This document shows positions 1 to 8,800 of a DNA stretch of 64,000 nt, one piece after another. How positions within the stretch are numbered: position 1 is the first letter of the stretch; each line of letters begins with the position of its first letter. Position numbers and translations under genes: made by a program. Source of the stretch: Pempheris klunzingeri (Eukaryota > Chordata > Actinopteri > Acropomatiformes > Pempheridae); assembly GCF_042242105.1 (NCBI RefSeq), contig NC_092019.1, forward strand, positions 17,777,328-17,841,327, written 5' to 3'. A model generated the notes under the pieces. That model saw only the letters and a program-made list of their open reading frames with translations. It had not been told where the DNA came from and made no database searches.

Positions 1-590
1 GTTTTGATTTTTTGCCATGCTCAGATGACTCAATGGAGGTATTGTCTAAGATACCACAATAACTACAGGCTGGAGGCCGGAAATTTTGTACAAACTTTCA
101 TGCTCCCAAAATTATGCATCCTAATGACTTTAGTGATGCTCTGGCTGATGGATTGTGATGAAATTTGGTTCAGACAATCATGTTTCCCTCAGGAAGAGTT
201 GTAAATGTTTTGTCAAATAATTTGGTTTATGACTAAATACTTGAAAAAGTAATGTACTTTCAGTATAGACCTAAATAGCAAATGTTAACATGCTAACACA
301 ATAAATTAAGGTGGCGAACATGGTAGACATTAAAGTATTAACATTGCCAATTTAAGACCTTTTGGGGTCAGATATAGATTTCAAAGTTTTTTAGCTTTAG
401 CATTAGCTTTCAGTCATTTAACCCAACTCTAAACTTAATGAAGATGATTAAAAGTGTAACATCATACCTGCTAAACATCAGCACATTAGCATTGTCGTTC
501 TAAGTATATGAGCATGCTGACTTTAGCATTTAGCTCAGAGCACTGCTGTGTCTAAGCATTAGCATGTCTTTACGGTCTTAGAAATGTGGC
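1..590. repeat. teleost interspersed repeat relic
   Basis: Phrases such as ATTTGGTTCAGACA, catgtttccctcaggaa and repeated TTAGCATTAGC / CATGCTAACA are characteristic of a very common fish repeat. Related pieces occur at 12130-12780 and 62150-62240 in this window. Confidence 0.5.
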
Positions 591-997
591 CTCTACAGTG
601 TTTGAATTTTACCATTTGAATATGCCAATTTTGAGCCCTTGAAATTGGATTTGACGTTGAGGAGAAAGTGGGAACCCTGTGACTGTCGTCCTCTCCCATC
701 TGTCTCTCTCCCGCCCAGCTCACGCCCTCCCCTCCCCTCCCCTCCCTGTTTCTCTTGTGTCTTTGTTTTGGCTCGCCCCACTCGCACCTCGTCTGTGTTT
801 GTGTCTCACTGTATTAATAGTGTGATGGTAATGTCTGGCATGTGTATTAACAGTGGCCTCCCATATCCCTGTCTCCCTCTTTCCCCGCTCTCTCTATCTC
901 CACCTCCCCTCGGCTTTCTCATTCATCCTTGCTCGTCTGTGTCCACCCCACCCCTCTCCCCTCCCTGTCCGTCTCCACCCTTGACCCTTAACCCCAG

Positions 998-1076
998 AAC
1001 GGCACCCATAACCAGGACCTGTTGGTGTGTGCGTGTGCTGTGGGAGTTGCCACCTGTTTTGCTGCTCCCGTGGGAG
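998..1076 (+). CDS. clcn1: clcn1 exon 7a, alternative exon for helix G
   Basis: A 79-nt open exon begins after CCCCAG and ends before GCAAGT. It encodes [16 protein letters not shown] then [10 protein letters not shown] plus one base. It starts in phase 0 and ends in phase 1, exactly like exon 7 downstream, and shares 12 of 26 residues with it, including the CAVGV core. Its FAAP ending looks more like ClC-2 and ClC-K than ClC-1. Using both exons, or neither, shifts the frame into a stop in exon 8, so it must replace exon 7. The position matches mammalian Clcn1 exon 7a. The donor is GC rather than GT. Confidence 0.82.
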
Positions 1077-4000
1077 GCAAGTCCCGCCCTGCTCTCTCCC
1101 ACCCCCCGACCTGCTCAGTCACAGGTCTCTGGTCAGCTTTGTCCTCCTGAAATAACATCAAGAACACAAACGAGGATATTAAATCTGACCTCAGACCAGT
1201 GCCCTGCATTACAAGTGATGAATATTTAACCATGCAGATTAACCTGTCAGTAATACTGTAGCTTCTGACTACTTTAAAGGACTAGGTCAATATTTTGGGA
1301 ACATTTACATTTATTTGCTTTTCTACTGAGAATGAGAATGAGACACCATTCTTATGTGTGTATGCTAAATATGAGCCAGCAGGTAGCTAATTAGCTTAGC
1401 TTAGCATAAGGACCAAAAGCAGGAGAGCAGTTAGCCTGGCTCGATCCGAAGGTAAAAAAAACCTGCCAGTATTTCTCTAAAGTATTCTAATTAATGCTGC
1501 ACACGTCATATTGTTCAGAAGGCTGATATGTGCAGCTGCAGGGATGACCATTCAGCCTCCAAGATGAAATCTGAGTAGCTTAGTCAGGTAAATAGCTTTT
1601 GGATAAAGCCAAGCTAGCTGTCTCCCTCTGCTTCCAGTCTTTATGCTACTGTATGCTGATGTAACTCTTGACAGGAAAACAAATGAATGTATTTCGCAAA
1701 ATGTTGAACTTCCCCCGAAGTGTCTGGCATCAGCAGCGATGAATTCAAGGTGAATAAATATTTGTTGCAGATTATCTTGTACATGAGCCTTGAATTATAA
1801 CGTTCTTTCTGCTGTTTGGCTTTTTCTGAAGCAGTGAGCTTCAAGGTTTTCCACCTTCTGAGTGAGTCGCAGGTAAAAAAATATAAATTGAATACAAAAT
1901 ACATAATGCAACAAAGTCACAGGTCATAAAGACAATCGCTCAACTCAACTCAACGATTTTATAAAGTTACACAAAACCTTATAATTCAAGGAAATATTTG
2001 ATCTCTGAAACCTTTCATTTTCGGTGTGCAATCAGCTGCCGCGATCTCCGAGGACGATGTTTGTTTCTGTCCTGATTAATTGTTTCTTCTAAGTCTAATT
2101 ACTTTTGGGGTGTGCATGCTCTGCTTCATATTCTCTTGATGTGATTTTTTTTACCCTTCTTTATCACTTTTTTTAACCACACTCCAGTGAGCATTATTTA
2201 TTCACTTTATTCCATTTTGCTTCCCCTCTGTCAATTCTCCCCCCCCCATGGTTCCCCATCCTGTCCTCTCCACCTTGATCTTTTATTCTCTCTTTCTCCA
2301 ACTCACTCTCCTGTCTTTCTGTCTACGTTTCGTCACTCGTTGCTTTCATTTCCCCCCTTCATCATCCTCACACCTTTTATCCCTCATTGTGTCTCTCACC
2401 CCTTTATTTCCCTCCTGTTTTGTCCTCTCCCTCTCTGTTTTCTGTGTCAGTAGAACCCTTATGGTTACACAGATATTCTGACTGTTGGCTGTGCCGTGGG
2501 GGTGGGATGCTGTTTCGGCACTCCACTAGGAGGTACTGTACAACCTGCACACTGACTCGTACAACCAAAACTACTGCACCAAACATCCCCTGAACTGAAT
2601 CAATACTGTACTGAGGCTGCAACAACTGAAATGTGTCAGTAGCACGGGATATGGGAAACCATACGATATTACTCCTGGTGGAGTTATTCCCTGATTTAAT
2701 TTAGGATTCATCTCTCAACCATCTATTTACACAAATATAGCTTAACATAGTCAAATGTTTTTGTTTAAAGCAGTATGACCAGCATATATACTGAGACAAG
2801 GCTTTTTATAGTTGACAATAAATTTGTCAGTTCTCACTGGTGGACAACTACAACACCAATAGTCAGGTTTCTAAATGATCCCAGACTTTCAGTATATGTG
2901 GTATATCTGTATGCAGTCACCTATTGGCTGATTTACACTGATACTATAATGTCCAAAATAAGCTATCAGTGTATGGTCCTGGCCAATTTATCCAGCCAGC
3001 CCTATTAAAGAGTAGCTTTACTCTCCCTTCTGACCTTCAGTGGTTTAACCCCTCACCTCGCTGCAGTGATGAACAGGTGTACTCCAGGACCCTGTGACGT
3101 CACCATTGGGTGTGATCACAGGTACAGCAAAGCAGACGTCTGGCCACATACAACCAGTCAGAGGTGGAACAGGCTTGAAACTCTTTGCTTTACAGCCTGA
3201 AATTATGCTACTATTCAAAGTTAGACATACTTTGTTAAATGGAAAAAGGGGGATGTTGAAACCATGTTTTTTGTCAAAAAAAACAGTATTGATTGTATAA
3301 AAAAAATCACCTGTCATCTCAGAGCTACTGGATTTGTGTACCTCTTTTTGAAGTCATCTTCTCATGACCTTGAGAGTTAGTCAGGCCCTGACAAAAAATA
3401 CACTAAATTATAGGTGACATGATCATAATTCACTGTAACACTTTCAATATTCTTCTGCTCATACAGTATTTATGAAAACATACTAGGTGCACCTGTATGA
3501 ACGACATGTTTCACCACAGGCTTCATTTGGCTTTATTTATAATATTCTTGCAAAAGCAACAATAAATAACCTCAGCTGAGCATTCAACCCACTTTAATTA
3601 CAAACACACGTACTTAATAGCTACTACAGGAAAACTAGAACTGCAGCTATTAATCTAACCCCTAACTGGTGCTGAGAAGAGAGTATCTCTTTTCATGTCC
3701 ATCTCAGCTGCAGATGTTCACATGCATTTTCCACCAATCAACAGAAAATTAACTGGCAGCAATTTTGATAAGTGACTAACCTTTTAATTAATTTTATAAT
3801 CAATAATGCCAGAAATCCTTTGGTTCCATCATCATCTTTTGTGTTTATTCTCTATGGTGGGTAATCTGTGGGGATTGGACTGGTGATCAGAGAAAACTAC
3901 AAATTAGAATAGGTCGGCTTCTACTCTGGGAAATACTCCCACTATTTTCTGATGTTTTATAGAACAAATGATTTACTGATAATGAAAATGCTCAACATCT

Positions 4001-5758
4001 ATAAATGTGCAAAAGTCCCTCGATATGCATGAGCCAAAAAAAGAGCCCAGTTTTCAATCACCATAGAAAGGAAAAAATCCACTAATGACATATTGTTGGT
4101 CTTTATTCTATCTTCTGTTCAGCTGTTTTCATCTTGTTCACAATAATGTTTCTGATGGCTCTGATGTTTATTTCATTGCTTCACACGCTGATTATACCCC
4201 TGTGTGTGTATGTGTGTGTTTATGTGTGTGTTTGAGAGAATGTGTGTGTATTCATTCCCTGTGGTTCTCCTGTTGTGTATAATTACACCCTCAGCTTCAA
4301 GTGTTTTTGGACTCATTCTGCTATTTAACTCATTTCTGTCGCCTTTCTCTCTCCCTCTCTCTCTGTCTCCTCCTCCCCCTCCTCTGTCTTTCTTTCCCCT
4401 CCTATTCCTCCTCTCTTATTTCTCACACTATCCATCTTTATTTTTCCACTTCTCTTCATCCCTCCTTTCCCTGACCCCCCCTCCTCTCTCTCTCTCTCTC
4501 TCTCTCTCTCCCCACTACCAGGGGTGTTGTTTAGTATTGAGGTCACGTCTACCTACTTTGCGGTGAGGAATTACTGGCGGGGATATTTTGCCGCCACATT
4601 CAGCGCCTTCATATTCAGGGTGCTCTCTGTTTGGAACAAGGATGCTGGTGAGGAGCAGAGCAGACACACACTTAACACACACACACACACACGTGCACTG
4701 TTGTAAAAGACTGCTGAACCGGCATTTTATGGAAAGTAGCTGAATATGACAGCTAAGTAACATTTGCTTCTTAAGATAAACCAGACGTCATCACCTACAG
4801 TGTACTCACAATCCACCAGCACTAAAGAATAAAATAGATTCACTGTCCAGCACCAAGAGGCAGACAGACACATTTAGCAATGACCTGATAAACACAGTGG
4901 AGCCAGATATTTCCCTCAGGAGCTGGTGGAGACCAAAACAGAGCTAAGATTAGCGTGACCGTTGGACTTAAGTTAATCAGTTTGGCACAAACACGACTGT
5001 TTGATGTTTATAGTTTCTTTGTCACATGTTTTTTTTTCTCAGTGACAATCACAGCTCTCTTCAAAACTAACTTTCGGATGGATTTCCCCTTTGACCTGCA
5101 GGAGCTGCCTGCATTTGCAATAATAGGGTGAGGATATTAAGGACAGTGTGCTTATGTGTGTGAAATTGAGCAATGGTGTATTCTCTGTATCTAAGTACTA
5201 AGTAAGTTTTTTTTCTCATGTTTTAGGATCTCGTGTGGCTTCCTGGGGGCGTTCTTCGTCTACCTGAACAGACAGGTGGTTCTTTTCATGAGAAGACCGA
5301 CGGCACTCACACGCTTCCTGACCAAACAGTGAGATCCCAACACACACAAACACAACCGTGGACTTCCTGCTGCGGTGGATTAATGTGGCGCTCTTAAACC
5401 ACAGTATTTCAGGGTAGCAGACGTTGTTCCAAGGAACTCAAACCATTTGTGCATTCAAACCCAATTCCTCTTAATGTATCTCAGCTCCATTCTCCCAAGT
5501 CATCAGTCTCACAACGTTGGCCAGGACAGCAGCAAAGCCTTAACAGCCTTTCAGCCAGTTATTCACTCAATGTGGAGATTCACTTATCCTCTGAGACTCA
5601 GCGGTCAGGGAACATTAGTCTCCACCATTAGAGAGAGGCGAGCAGCAGCACCAGGAGAGTCGTACCATCAGTGGTGGTACACAGTTACTTCTGTCACAAA
5701 CACCAGTTATTTTTCATTGTTATAGGTTCCTAAGAATACACTGGGCCACACACTAATC

Positions 5759-5811
<53 letters not shown>

Positions 5812-8800
5812 CCAGTCGATTGATCTATCCAGGTGCAGTGACACTGATCATCGCCACCCTCACGTTTCCTCCTGGATTTGGACAGTTTATGGCTGGAGAG
5901 GTCAGGTTGAATCAATCTCACGCTCTCTGACTTCTTGTTGATGTGTGTCTTGTCCGTTAATATCTAGATTGTGTTGTTTTTGTCATGTTATACATCACCG
6001 TGCATGGAAGCAAAAAATGGTTGTAATGATTTATATGCAATCTAAAGAAATCTGCTGATTTTGCATATCAAAGTCTGTTTGCAGATCTTAGGGAGTAGAA
6101 CTACATATGTGAAATGCCTATGCTTCGTGCTGCTTGGGGCTGAAGACTACGAGTTTGAAAATGATAAAAACTCCAGATTTTTTTGACTAGGGAGGAAAAT
6201 GCATGGGTTTAAAAAAGACAGTATCTCTGGCTCTGCAGCGATTTTGACTATTTCAAAACTATCCATCAAGATGCCAACAATATTTTAGTAATGCTAAATC
6301 ACTCTTTACCTACCTGATTATGAAACATTGTTGAACGGCACTACACTACAGAGTTTAAACATTTCACTTTGAAAACTAACAATCAAAATTTATGTGCTCT
6401 GATTTCCACTCTCTGAAACTTCATGGAGGTAATTTCAAGTTGTGCAATTTGAAAAAGCCCAGATATTCTAGTTTGAATTTGTCATTTTGACTTGACCAAA
6501 AATGACCATTAATACAAGTAAGCAGAATACTGACCATGTGCACTGATACATTTTTTTAAATTAGATTTTTCTTTTTTCAATGTTAAACTATTCTGATTTT
6601 TGATAAAGCATCTGTAAGGCCATAGTCATGAGAGTCATGTGGAAAACTCAGTTTGTTTATGTGTGTCTGTACCCTCTGGCAGCTGATGCCCAGAGAGTGT
6701 ATCAACTCCCTGTTTGATAATTTCACCTGGACCAAAATCTCCGGATCTCCTGCTCCGCCTGGCCTGGGTCGCTCATCTGCATGGCTTCATCCACATGTCA
6801 GCGTCTTCGTAATCCTCCTCCTCTTCTGTGTCATGAAGGTATCTCTCCCTCTTGCTGTGTACTCTAGATGTTGCCTTGAAATATATGTGACAGCGTGAAA
6901 AACCTCTGGGATTGGTCTTGATCCAACCTTGATCCTGTTTTTGTGCTGCAGTTCTGGATGTCAGCAGTTTCCACCACGATGCCCATCCCCTCGGGCGCCT
7001 TTATGCCAGTGTTCATATTAGGTAAGAGGATTTTGTAATGCGAGTGCAGTATCTCCTGCTGAGCTTCACTTCAATTTGTCTTTACCAGCGTCTTATCTCT
7101 CTCCTCAAGGAGCCGCTTTCGGTCGCCTTGTAGGGGAGATCATGGCCACTCTTTTCCCAAATGGAATCCTGTTTGATGGGATAGTCTACCGCATCCTGCC
7201 GGGAGGTTATGCTGTCATTGGTCAGTCTACTTACCTCAGTGCCATGCTCAGGTTCCCACAGGCCTTGAGACTTATCAAGGCCTTGTAGATTTTAAAAAAT
7301 GCTTTGAATTAATGGCTTTGAAATTGCTTGAATTTATATGGCACCAGCATTCACCATTGTGGACTGCTGTCTGCCCTGGCATTTACAATTCTCTTCCACC
7401 AGTTCAAATATGTTGATTCAGCAGCAGTTTAGAAGCAGTTTCATCATTGCCACATGACTTGGTAGCATCTTTGGACAAAATGAGGCCTCTGTAATGTATG
7501 ATTTTGAATGTGACTTTGTAAATCTACTCAGAAACATTTGAATTTCCACAAATTAAACCTTTAAAGTCATTGAAAACTCTTGAATTTGATGTCCCACTCA
7601 GTGTTGTAACCCTGCTCTGTGTGTTTCAGCACAAAAGTGAATGGATTTCATCTTAACTGGATGTTATTATGAGTGATACTTTTTGCCCAGTATGTGCAGG
7701 GACAGGCTCCAGTCGCCCCAACTCTTAAAAAACAAAATAAAAAATAGATGGATGCGATAGACAGATATTTTTGATTCTTTAGATTTTGATTTTCTGCTTC
7801 CCAACAATGTTAAACCCACCATATAAAGTTTCAACTGTACTACATTATTTAAAAGTACAATGTTTTGAATTCAAATGGGATCTTTGTCAGACACAGAGGA
7901 GTCAGGAGGTGGAATACAAAGGAATAATACTTAACTTTTTCCACATGTCCTCTCCGTTGCTTCCTACCAGGTGCAGCTGCCATGACAGGAGCTGTCACAC
8001 ATACGGTTTCCACTGCAGTAATCTGCTTCGAGCTGACCGGTCAGATCTCTCACATCCTGCCCATGATGGTTGCCGTCATCTTAGCAAACATGGTGGCCCA
8101 GGGTCTGCAGCCTTCTCTCTACGACTCCATCATCCAAGTTAAGAAGCTGCCTTACCTGCCTGAGCTGGCCCTCGGGCACATCAGGTAAAGTTAAAACAGC
8201 GAGAACCATTTATTTTGAGTGATTACGTTTTCTTTAGAAGACAAAGGGTATTTATTGGTATCTCTGCATCACCAGCAAGTATAACATCTTTGTGGAGGAC
8301 ATCATGGTGCGCAAAGTGAAGTTCCTGTCTTCTCAGTCCAGCTACCGGGAACTTAACCATCTGCTAGAGAACACAACTCTAAAGACCATCCCCCTGGTCG
8401 ACTCTAAAGGTAGGGCGGGTGACTGATCGTTATATTGGTTCTTCATGCTTCTGTCTAGCTCCATAGATGCTTAGTGTCAGAGGAAGCATTTAAGCATTGA
8501 GGGAAATATGCTTATTTTCTCTCTTACCAAGAGTTAGATGAAGAGGAGGTTAGCTTTTCATAGTATACAGACTGGAAACAGGGGGAAGAGCCGGCCTGAC
8601 TTTGTCCAAAGGTAAAAAAAAATTGCCTACCAGCACCACTAAAGCTTGCTAATTAACACGTTAGAGCCTCCAGGAAATCACAGCTCCCAGCCAAGAAGTA
8701 GTCACACTCATTGACTTTGATTTTATCCACTTTTGTGTTTGATTTTGTATGGATTAAATTAACATGTTATAATGAGTAATTTAGTGCGCTTTTTTTTTTT

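Noticed and set aside
1..990. Search for clcn1 exon 6 (GKEGP region)
   Set aside because: No match to the EGPFVH or VFCGVYE segments; the start of the window is a repeat relic.
639..1229. Open frame of 196 residues
   Set aside because: Mostly pyrimidine-rich intron; only 998-1076 has exon borders and family similarity, and that in the exon 7a frame.
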